Shown here in pieces: positions 54,047-64,000 of a DNA stretch of 64,000 nt. Origin of the DNA: Auanema rhodensis (taxonomy: Eukaryota; Nematoda; Chromadorea; Rhabditida; Rhabditidae); the NCBI GenBank assembly GCA_964057225.1, contig OZ059900.1, forward strand, positions 19,111,638-19,175,637. The letters are read 5' to 3'. A program made the position numbers and the translations under genes. The notes beneath the pieces are model-generated. The model ran no database searches. It saw only the letters and a program-made list of their open reading frames with translations, and had not been told where the DNA came from. Within the stretch, counting starts at the first letter, position 1. Each line of letters starts with the position of its first letter.

Positions 54047-56098
54047 CACGCCCCTTATGGCTAATATTGATTAAATCGATTTTTGTTCATATGAGTCGTC
54101 AAATGCAACGAATTTCAGCGTGTTACAAACTAAAATGAAGCATTTTACATGCTGAACACTAGAAAAATACAAAAACACAGTGTTTCCCATGAGAAATATT
54201 TTATTATGCTGGAAAACCAGTTTTTGGAAATTTCGCTGTAAACAAGGTTTTGACTTACGATTTCATGTGTTCAAACTCATGCAACGTCAATGAAACCTAG
54301 CTCAAAATTGTTCGTACAACGTCTAGTTCAACTTTCACGACAAAAAAACAGGGGTTACAAAATTAAGGAAATTAGCATATTCTGAGGGCACGCCCCTTAT
54401 GGCTAATATTGATTAAATCGATTTTTGTTCATATGAGTCGTCAAATGCAACGAATTTCAGCGTGTTACATACTAAAATGAAGCATTTTACATGCTGAACA
54501 CTAGAAAAATACAAAAACACAGTATTTCCCATGAGAAATATTTTATCATGCTGGAAAACCAGTTTTTGGAAATTTCGCTGTAAACAAGGTTTTGACTTAC
54601 GATTTCATGTGTTCAAACTCATGCAATGTCAATGAAACCTAGCTCAAAATTGTTTGTACAACGTCTAGTTCCACTTTCACGACAAAAAAACAGGGGTTAG
54701 AAAATTAAGGAAATTAGCATATTCTGAGGGCACGCCCCTTATGGCCAATATTGATTAAATCGATTTTTGTTCATATGAGTCGTCAAATGCAACGAATTTC
54801 AGCGTGTTACACATTAAAATGAAGCATTTTACATGCTGAACACTAGAAAAATACAAAAACACAGTGTTTCCCATGAGAAATATTTTATCATGCTGGAAAA
54901 CCAGTTTTTGGAAATTTCGCTGTAAACAAGGTTTTGACTTACGATTTCATGTGTTCAAACTCATGCAATGTCAATGAAACCTAGCTCAAAATTGTTTGTA
55001 CAACGTCTAGTTCCACTTTCACGACAAAAAAACAGGGGTTAGAAAATTAAGGAAATTAGCATATTCTGAGGGCACGCCCCTTATGGCTAATATTGATTAA
55101 ATCGATTTTTGTTCATATGAGTCGTCAAATGCAACGAATTTCAGCGTGTTACAAACTAAAATGAAGCATTTTACATGCTGAACACTAGAAAAATACAAAA
55201 ACACAGTGTTTCCCATGAGAAATATTTTATTATGCTGGAAAACCAGTTTTTGGAAATTTCGCTGTAAACAAGGTTTTGACTTACGATTTCATGTGTTCAA
55301 ACTCATGCAACGTCAATGAAACCTAGCTCAAAATTGTTCGTACAACGTCTAGTTCAACTTTCACGACAAAAAAACAGGGGTTACAAAATTAAGGAAATTA
55401 GCATATTCTGAGGGCACGCCCCTTATGGCTAATATTGATTAAATCGATTTTTGTTCATATGAGTCGTCAAATGCAACGAATTTCAGCGTGTTACATACTA
55501 AAATGAAGCATTTTACATGCTGAACACTAGAAAAATACAAAAACACAGTATTTCCCATGAGAAATATTTTATCATGCTGGAAAACCAGTTTTTGGAAATT
55601 TCGCTGTAAACAAGGTTTTGACTTACGATTTCATGTGTTCAAACTCATGCAATGTCAATGAAACCTAGCTCAAAATTGTTTGTACAACGTCTAGTTCCAC
55701 TTTCACGACAAAAAAACAGGGGTTAGAAAATTAAGGAAATTAGCATATTCTGAGGGCACGCCCCTTATGGCCAATATTGATTAAATCGATTTTTGTTCAT
55801 ATGAGTCGTCAAATGCAACGAATTTCAGCGTGTTACACATTAAAATGAAGCATTTTACATGCTGAACACTAGAAAAATACAAAAACACAGTATTTCCCAT
55901 GAGAAATATTTTATCATGCTGGAAAACCAGTTTTTGGAAATTTCGCTGTAAACAAGGTTTTGACTTACGATTTCATGTGTTCAAACTCATGCAATGTCAA
56001 TGAAACCTAGCTCAAAATTGTTTGTACAACGTCTAGTTCCACTTTCACGACAAAAAAACAGGGGTTAGAAAATTAAGGAAATTAGCATATTCTGAGGG
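54047..56098 (+). repeat. 3-unit higher-order repeat, two further copies (U159-U164)
   Basis: The composition is the same as U151-U156: E (239C, 284A, 312C), A-like with 305G, F with 16C. U161 carries 136G like U153, and U164 carries 136A like U156. The whole six-unit block therefore duplicates U151-U156 with a 2736-bp (eight-unit) period, a nested structure of 3-unit repeats inside an 8-unit repeat. Confidence 0.93.
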
Positions 56099-59000
56099 CA
56101 CGCCCCTTATGGCTAATATTGATTAAATCGATTTTTGTTCATATGAGTCGTCAAATGCAACGAATTTCAGCGTGTTACAAACTAAAATGAAGCATTTTAC
56201 ATGCTGAACACTAGAAAAATACAAAAACACAGTGTTTCCCATGAGAAATATTTTATTATGCTGGAAAACCAGTTTTTGGAAATTTCGCTGTAAACAAGGT
56301 TTTGACTTACGATTTCATGTGTTCAAACTCATGCAATGTCAATGAAACCTAGCTCAAAATTGTTCGTACAACGTCTAGTTCCACTTTCACGACAAAAAAA
56401 CAGGGGTTAGAAAATTAAGGAAATTAGCATATTCTGAGGGCACGCCCCTTATGGCTAATATTGATTAAATCGATTTTTGTTCATATGAGTCGTCAAATGC
56501 AACGAATTTCAGCGTGTTACATACTAAAATGAAGCATTTTACATGCTGAACACTAGAAAAATACAAAAACACAGTATTCCCCATGAGAAATATTTTATTA
56601 TGCTGGAAAACCAGTTTTTGGAAATTTCGCTGTAAACAAGGTTTTGACTTACGATTTCATGTGTTCAAACTCATGCAATGTCAATGAAACCTAGCTCAAA
56701 ATTGTTCGTACAACGTCTAGTTCCACTTTCACGACAAAAAAACAGGGGTTAGAAAATTAAGGAAATTAGCATATTCTGAGGGCACGCCCCTTATGGCTAA
56801 TATTGATTAAATCGATTTTTGTTCATATGAGTCGTCAAATGCAACGAATTTCAGCGTGTTACATACTAAAATGAAGCATTTTACATGCTGAACACTAGAA
56901 GAATACAAAAACACAGTATTTCCCATGAGAAATATTTTATTATGCTGGAAAACCAGTTTGTGGAAATTTCGCTGTAAACAAGGTTTTGACTTACGATTTC
57001 ATGTGTTCAAACTCATGCAATGTTAATGAAACCTAGCTCAAAATTGTTCGTACAACGTCTAGTTCCACTTTCACGACAAAAAAACAGGGGTTAGAAAATT
57101 AAGGAAATTAGCATATTCTGAGGGCACGCCCCTTATGGCTAATATTGATTAAATCGATTTTTGTTCATATGAGTCGTCAAATGCAACGAATTTCAGCGTG
57201 TTACATACTAAAATGAAGCATTTTACATGCTGAACACTAGAAAAATACAAAAACACAGTATTTCCCATGAGAAATATTTTATCATGCTGGAAAACCAGTT
57301 TTTGGAAATTTCGCTGTAAACAAGGTTTTGACTTACGATTTCATGTGTTCAAACTCATGCAATGTCAATGAAACCTAGCTCAAAATTGTTTGTACAACGT
57401 CTAGTTCCACTTTCACGACAAAAAAACAAGGGTTAGAAAATTAAGGAAATTAGCATATTCTGAGGGCACGCCCCTTATGGCTAATATTGATTAAATCGAT
57501 TTTTGTTCATATGAGTCGTCAAATGCAACGAATTTCAGCGTGTTACAAACTAAAATGAAGCATTTTACATGCTGAACACTAGAAAAATACAAAAACACAG
57601 TGTTTCCCATGAGAAATATTTTATTATGCTGGAAAACCAGTTTTTGGAAATTTCGCTGTAAACAAGGTTTTGACTTACGATTTCATGTGTTCAAACTCAT
57701 GCAACGTCAATGAAACCTAGCTCAAAATTGTTCGTACAACGTCTAGTTCCACTTTCACGACAAAAAAACAGGGGTTAGAAAATTAAGGAAATTAGCATAT
57801 TCTGAGGGCACGCCCCTTATGGCTAATATTGATTAAATCGATTTTTGTTCATATGAGTCGTCAAATGCAACGAATTTCAGCGTGTTACACACTAAAATGA
57901 AGCATTTCACATGCTGAACACTAGAAAAATACAAAAACACAGTATTTCCCATGAGAAATATTTTATTATGCTGGAAAACCAGTTTTTGGAAATTTCGCTG
58001 TAAACAAGGTTTTGACTTACGATTTCATGTGTTCAAACTCATGCAATGTCAATGAAACCTAGCTCAAAATTGTTCGTACAACGTCTAGTTCCACTTTCAC
58101 GACAAAAAAACAGGGGTTAGAAAATTAAGGAAATTAGCATATTCTGAGGGCACGCCCCTTATGGCTAATATTGATTAAATCGATTTTTGTTCATATGAGT
58201 CGTCAAATGCAACGAATTTCAGCGTGTTACAAACTAAAATGAAGCATTTTACATGCTGAACACTAGAAAAATACAAAAACACAGTGTTTCCCATGAGAAA
58301 TATTTTATTATGCTGGAAAACCAGTTTTTGGAAATTTCGCTGTAAACAAGGTTTTGACTTACGATTTCATGTGTTCAAACTCATGCAATGTCAATGAAAC
58401 CTAGCTCAAAATTGTTCGTACAACGTCTAGTTCCACTTTCACGACAAAAAAACAGGGGTTAGAAAATTAAGGAAATTAGCATATTCTGAGGGCACGCCCC
58501 TTATGGCTAATATTGATTAAATCGATTTTTGTTCATATGAGTCGTCAAATGCAACGAATTTCAGCGTGTTACATACTAAAATGAAGCATTTTACATGCTG
58601 AACACTAGAAAAATACAAAAACACAGTATTCCCCATGAGAAATATTTTATTATGCTGGAAAACCAGTTTTTGGAAATTTCGCTGTAAACAAGGTTTTGAC
58701 TTACGATTTCATGTGTTCAAACTCATGCAATGTCAATGAAACCTAGCTCAAAATTGTTCGTACAACGTCTAGTTCCACTTTCACGACAAAAAAACAGGGG
58801 TTAGAAAATTAAGGAAATTAGCATATTCTGAGGGCACGCCCCTTATGGCTAATATTGATTAAATCGATTTTTGTTCATATGAGTCGTCAAATGCAACGAA
58901 TTTCAGCGTGTTACATACTAAAATGAAGCATTTTACATGCTGAACACTAGAAAAATACAAAAACACAGTATTTCCCATGAGAAATATTTTATCATGCTGG

Positions 59001-60544
59001 AAAACCAGTTTTTGGAAATTTCGCTGTAAACAAGGTTTTGACTTACGATTTCATGTGTTCAAACTCATGCAATGTCAATGAAACCTAGCTCAAAATTGTT
59101 TGTACAACGTCTAGTTCCACTTTCACGACAAAAAAACAGGGGTTAGAAAATTAAGGAAATTAGCATATTCTGAGGGCACGCCCCTTATGGCTAATATTGA
59201 TTAAATCGATTTTTGTTCATATGAGTCGTCAAATGCAACGAATTTCAGCGTGTTACATACTAAAATGAAGCATTTTACATGCTGAACACTAGATAAATAC
59301 AAAAACACAGTATTTCCCATGAGAAATATTTTATTATGCTGGAAAACCAGTTTTTGGAAATTTCGCTGTAAACAAGGTTTTGACTTACGATTTCATGTGT
59401 TCAAACTCATGCAATGTCAATGAAACCTAGCTCAAAATTGTTCGTACAACGTCTAGTTCCACTTTCACGACAAAAAAACAGGGGTTAGAAAATTAAGGAA
59501 ATTAGCATATTCTGAGGGCACGCCCCTTATGGCTAATATTGATTAAATCGATTTTTGTTCATATGAGTCGTCAAATGCAACGAATTTCAGCGTGTTACAT
59601 ACTAAAATGAAGCATTTTACATGCTGAACACTAGAAAAATACAAAAACACTGTATTTCCCATGAGAAATATTTTATTATGCTGGAAAACCAGTTTTTGGA
59701 AATTTCGCTGTAAACAAGGTTTTGACTTACGATTTCATGTGTTCAAACTCATGCAATGTCAATGAAACCTAGCTCAAAATTGTTCGTACAACGTCTAGTT
59801 CCACTTTCACGACAAAAAAACAGGGGTTAGAAAATTAAGGAAATTAGCATATTCTGAGGGCACGCCCCTTATGGCTAATATTGATTAAATCGATTTTTGT
59901 TCATATGAGTCGTCAAATGCAACGAATTTCAGCGTGTTACATACTAAAATGAAGCATTTTACATGCTGAACACTAGAAGAATACAAAAACACAGTATTTC
60001 CCATGAGAAATATTTTATTATGCTGGAAAACCAGTTTGTGGAAATTTCGCTGTAAACAAGGTTTTGACTTACGATTTCATGTGTTCAAACTCATGCAATG
60101 TTAATGAAACCTAGCTCAAAATTGTTCGTACAACGTCTAGTTCCACTTTCACGACAAAAAAACAGGGGTTAGAAAATTAAGGAAATTAGCATATTCTGAG
60201 GGCACGCCCCTTATGGCTAATATTGATTAAATCGATTTTTGTTCATATGAGTCGTCAAATGCAACGAATTTCAGCGTGTTACATACTTAAATGAAGCATT
60301 TTACATGCTGAACACTAGAAAAATACAAAAACACAGTATTTCCCATGAGAAATATTTTATCATGCTGGAAAACCAGTTTTTGGAAATTTCGCTGTAAACA
60401 AGGTTTTGACTTACGATTTCATGTGTTCAAACTCATGCAATGTCAATGAAACCTAGCTCAAAATTGTTTGTACAACGTCTAGTTCCACTTTCACGACAAA
60501 AAAACAAGGGTTAGAAAATTAAGGAAATTAGCATATTCTGAGGG
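56099..60544 (+). repeat. Array segment U165-U177
   Basis: H units (139C) occur at U166 and U172, each preceded by an E unit with 239T. U169-U172 is an E-G-E-H module like U68-U71 and U73-U76. U174-U176 (118T; 133T; D with 242T) match U126-U128. The last unit with 136G is U171, ending at 58492. U177 is type A with a private acttaaatg. No gene or foreign DNA is seen. Confidence 0.87.
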
Positions 60545-61913
60545 CACGCCCCTTATGGCTAATATTGATTAAATCGATTTTTGTTCATATGAGTCGTCAA
60601 ATGCAACGAATTTCAGCGTGTTACATACTAAAATGAAGCATTTTACATGCTGAACACTAGAAAAATACAAAAACACAGTATTTCCCATGAGAAATATTTT
60701 ATCATGCTGGAAAACCAGTTTTTGGAAATTTCGCTGTAAACAAGGTTTTGACTTACGATTTCATGTGTTCAAACTCATGCAATGTCAATGAAACCTAGCT
60801 CAAAATTGTTTGTACAACGTCTAGTTCCACTTTCACGACAAAAAAACAAGGGTTAGATAAATTAAGGAAATTAGCATATTCTGAGGGCACGCCCCTTATG
60901 GCTAATATTGATTAAATCGATTTTTGTTCATATGAGTCGTCAAATGCAACGAATTTCAGCGTGTTACATACTAAAATGAAGCATTTTACATGCTGAACAC
61001 TAGAAAAATACAAAAACACAGTATTTCCCATGAGAAATATTTTATTATGCTGGAAAACCAGTTTTTGGAAATTTCGCTGTAAACAAGGTTTTGACTTACG
61101 ATTTCATGTGTTCAAACTCATGCAATGTCAATGAAACCTAGCTCAAAATTGTTCGTACAACGTCTAGTTCCACTTTCACGACAAAAAAACAGGGGTTAGA
61201 AAATTAAGGAAATTAGCATATTCTGAGGGCACGCCCCTTATGGCTAATATTGATTAAATCGATTTTTGTTCATATGAGTCGTCAAATGCAACGAATTTCA
61301 GCGTGTTACACACTAAAATGAAACATTTCACATGCTGAACACTAGAAGAATACAAAAACACAGTATTTCCCATGAGAAATATTTTATTATGCTGGAAAAC
61401 CAGTTTTTCGAAATTTCGCTGTAAACAAGGTTTTGACTTACGATTTCATGTGTTCAAACTCATGCAATGTCAATGAAACCTAGCTCAAAATTGTTCGTAC
61501 AACGTCTAGTTCCACTTTCACGACAAAAAAACAAGGGTTAGAAAATTAAGGAAATTAGCATATTCTGAGGGCACGCCCCTTATGGCTAATATTGATTAAA
61601 TCGATTTTTGTTCATATGAGTCGTCAAATGCAACGAATTTCAGCGTGTTACATACTAAAATGAAGCATTTTACATGCTGAAGACTAGAAAAATACAAAAA
61701 CACAGTATTTCCCATGAGAAATATTTTATTATGCTGGAAAACCAGTTTTTGGAAATTTCGCTGTAAACAAGGTTTTGACTTACGATTTCATGTGTTCAAA
61801 CTCATGCAATGTCAATGAAACCTAGCTCAAAATTGTTCGTACAACGTCTAGTTCCACTTTCACGACAAAAAAACAGGGGTTAGAAAATTAAGGAAATTAG
61901 CATATTCTGAGGG
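60545..61913 (+). repeat. 4-unit higher-order repeat, copy 1 (U178-U181)
   Basis: The order is an A unit with one extra T after position 313 (agataaatt, 343 bp), a B unit, a C unit with 94A (gaaacattt), and a B unit with 111G (gaagactag). All three private marks recur in order 1369 bp downstream. The block uses only A, B and C units, as in the first 19 kb, unlike the E-rich middle of the window. Confidence 0.94.
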
Positions 61914-63282
61914 CACGCCCCTTATGGCTAATATTGATTAAATCGATTTTTGTTCATATGAGTCGTCAAATGCAACGAATTTCAGCGTGTTACATACTAA
62001 AATGAAGCATTTTACATGCTGAACACTAGAAAAATACAAAAACACAGTATTTCCCATGAGAAATATTTTATCATGCTGGAAAACCAGTTTTTGGAAATTT
62101 CGCTGTAAACAAGGTTTTGACTTACGATTTCATGTGTTCAAACTCATGCAATGTCAATGAAACCTAGCTCAAAATTGTTTGTACAACGTCTAGTTCCACT
62201 TTCACGACAAAAAAACAAGGGTTAGATAAATTAAGGAAATTAGCATATTCTGAGGGCACGCCCCTTATGGCTAATATTGATTAAATCGATTTTTGTTCAT
62301 ATGAGTCGTCAAATGCAACGAATTTCAGCGTGTTACATACTAAAATGAAGCATTTTACATGCTGAACACTAGAAAAATACAAAAACACAGTATTTCCCAT
62401 GAGAAATATTTTATTATGCTGGAAAACCAGTTTTTGGAAATTTCGCTGTAAACAAGGTTTTGACTTACGATTTCATGTGTTCAAACTCATGCAATGTCAA
62501 TGAAACCTAGCTCAAAATTGTTCGTACAACGTCTAGTTCCACTTTCACGACAAAAAAACAGGGGTTAGAAAATTAAGGAAATTAGCATATTCTGAGGGCA
62601 CGCCCCTTATGGCTAATATTGATTAAATCGATTTTTGTTCATATGAGTCGTCAAATGCAACGAATTTCAGCGTGTTACACACTAAAATGAAACATTTCAC
62701 ATGCTGAACACTAGAAGAATACAAAAACACAGTATTTCCCATGAGAAATATTTTATTATGCTGGAAAACCAGTTTTTCGAAATTTCGCTGTAAACAAGGT
62801 TTTGACTTACGATTTCATGTGTTCAAACTCATGCAATGTCAATGAAACCTAGCTCAAAATTGTTCGTACAACGTCTAGTTCCACTTTCACGACAAAAAAA
62901 CAAGGGTTAGAAAATTAAGGAAATTAGCATATTCTGAGGGCACGCCCCTTATGGCTAATATTGATTAAATCGATTTTTGTTCATATGAGTCGTCAAATGC
63001 AACGAATTTCAGCGTGTTACATACTAAAATGAAGCATTTTACATGCTGAAGACTAGAAAAATACAAAAACACAGTATTTCCCATGAGAAATATTTTATTA
63101 TGCTGGAAAACCAGTTTTTGGAAATTTCGCTGTAAACAAGGTTTTGACTTACGATTTCATGTGTTCAAACTCATGCAATGTCAATGAAACCTAGCTCAAA
63201 ATTGTTCGTACAACGTCTAGTTCCACTTTCACGACAAAAAAACAGGGGTTAGAAAATTAAGGAAATTAGCATATTCTGAGGG
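61914..63282 (+). repeat. 4-unit higher-order repeat, copy 2 (U182-U185)
   Basis: This is a direct tandem copy of U178-U181, with the extra T in U182, 94A in U184 and 111G in U185. I saw no differences between the two copies. The copy is recent and lies next to the edge of the window, so the repeat may continue beyond it. Confidence 0.94.
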
Positions 63283-64000
63283 CACGCCCCTTATGGCTAA
63301 TATTGATTAAATCGATTTTTGTTCATATGAGTCGTCAAATGCAACGAATTTCAGCGTGTTACATACTAAAATGAAGCATTTTACATGCTGAACACTAGAA
63401 GAATACAAAAACACAGTATTTCCCATGAGAAATATTTTATTATGCTGGAAAACCAGTTTGTGGAAATTTCGCTGTAAACAAGGTTTTGACTTACGATTTC
63501 ATGTGTTCAAACTCATGCAATGTCAATGAAACCTAGCTCAAAATTGTTCGTACAACGTCTAGTTCCACTTTCACGACAAAAAAACAGGGGTTAGAAAATT
63601 AAGGAAATTAGCATATTCTGAGGGCACGCCCCTTATGGCTAATATTGATTAAATCGATTTTTGTTCATATGAGTCGTCAAATGCAACGAATTTCAGCGTG
63701 TTACATACTAAAATGAAGCATTTTACATGCTGAAGACTAGAAAAATACAAAAACACAGTATTTCCCATGAGAAATATTCTATTATGCTGGAAAACCAGTT
63801 TTTGGAAATTTCGCTGTAAACAAGGTTTTGACTTACGATTTCATGTGTTCAAACTCATGCAATGTCAATGAAACCTAGCTCAAAATTGTTCGTACAACGT
63901 CTAGTTCCACTTTCACGACAAAAAAACAGGGGTTAGAAAATTAAGGAAATTAGCATATTCTGAGGGCACGCCCCTTATGGCTAATATTGATTAAATCGAT
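63283..64000 (+). repeat. Right edge: U186 (D), U187 (B with 111G), partial U188
   Basis: U186 is a D unit. U187 carries 111G as U181 and U185 do, plus a private change (tattctatt). U188 is cut by the window edge after 34 bases, within the ClaI palindrome. The array clearly runs on beyond the window. Confidence 0.95.

Larger units (their letters stand above)
1..64000 (+). repeat. 342-bp satellite DNA array, 187 full units plus 34 bases
   Basis: The whole window is a head-to-tail array with a 342-bp period, followed unit by unit from the landmark cacgccccttatgg. Every unit is in the same orientation, with no spacer or insertion. Twelve units deviate in length (341, 343 or 347 bp) and the rest are exactly 342. 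Divergence is low: U1 and U2 differ at 3 positions and types B and C at about 5. GC is about 34% (115 of 342 in U1). Arrays this long and homogeneous are known from centromeric, pericentromeric and subtelomeric heterochromatin of eukaryotes; which of these applies cannot be told, because no flanking DNA is present. No family name is recognised. Confidence 0.99.

Noticed and set aside
1-64000. Regular direct repeats could suggest a CRISPR array.
   Set aside because: The repeats are 342 bp and contiguous, with no unique spacers, no leader and no cas genes. This is a satellite.
1-64000. The whole array could be an assembly artefact of a short repeat.
   Set aside because: Units differ by ordered, private variants and indels in a way that simple collapse or copying would not make. 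Individual HOR duplications still merit a read-level check, as noted in the findings.

Overview
The window is one uninterrupted tandem array of a 342-bp satellite DNA. It holds 187 complete repeat units, here numbered U1 to U187, plus the first 34 bases of U188. All units are head to tail in the same orientation. I see no single-copy DNA, mobile element, RNA gene or protein-coding gene anywhere. Long homogeneous arrays of this kind are typical of eukaryotic constitutive heterochromatin (centromeric, pericentromeric or subtelomeric). GC is about 34% by hand count of U1. I do not recognise the family and cannot name the organism; a plant or an invertebrate would both fit.

Unit starts, phased on the first base of the window: U1-U5 at 1+342(n-1); U6-U10 at 1710+342(n-6); U11-U13 at 3419+342(n-11); U14 at 4444; U15-U68 at 4785+342(n-15); U69 at 23258; U70 at 23600; U71-U100 at 23947+342(n-71); U101 at 34208; U102 at 34550; U103-U108 at 34893+342(n-103); U109-U117 at 36946+342(n-109); U118-U178 at 40025+342(n-118); U179-U182 at 60888+342(n-179); U183-U188 at 62257+342(n-183). 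Only 12 units differ from 342 bp: four of 341 (U5, U10, U13, U14), two of 347 (U68, U70) and six of 343 (U100, U102, U108, U117, U178, U182). These lengths sum exactly to the window.

Units differ at a small set of recurrent positions (e.g. U1 and U2 differ at 3 of 342) and fall into types. A: 82T, 159C, 267T, 305A. B: 82T, 159T, 267C, 305G. C: 82C, 100C, 119G, 180C. D: 119G, 178G. E: usually 82A, with 136G, often 239C. G: 82C, 100C but 119A and 180G. H: 139C. F: 82C, 84T. The order of types gives a mosaic of higher-order repeats (HORs) with periods of 3, 4, 5, 8, 9 and 12 units.

Layout: 1-19.8 kb is made almost only of A, B, C and D units, with a tandem 9-unit HOR (11625-17780) and a tandem 5-unit HOR (19149-22568). 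From about 19.8 to 58.5 kb E, G, H and F units are added, with 8-, 9-, 12- and 3-unit HORs. From about 60 kb the A/B/C/D composition returns, with a tandem 4-unit HOR. Nothing here works together as genes. The interest lies in how the array evolved by unequal exchange and in small conserved motifs that might bind chromatin proteins. I found no previously undescribed genetic system beyond this satellite itself.
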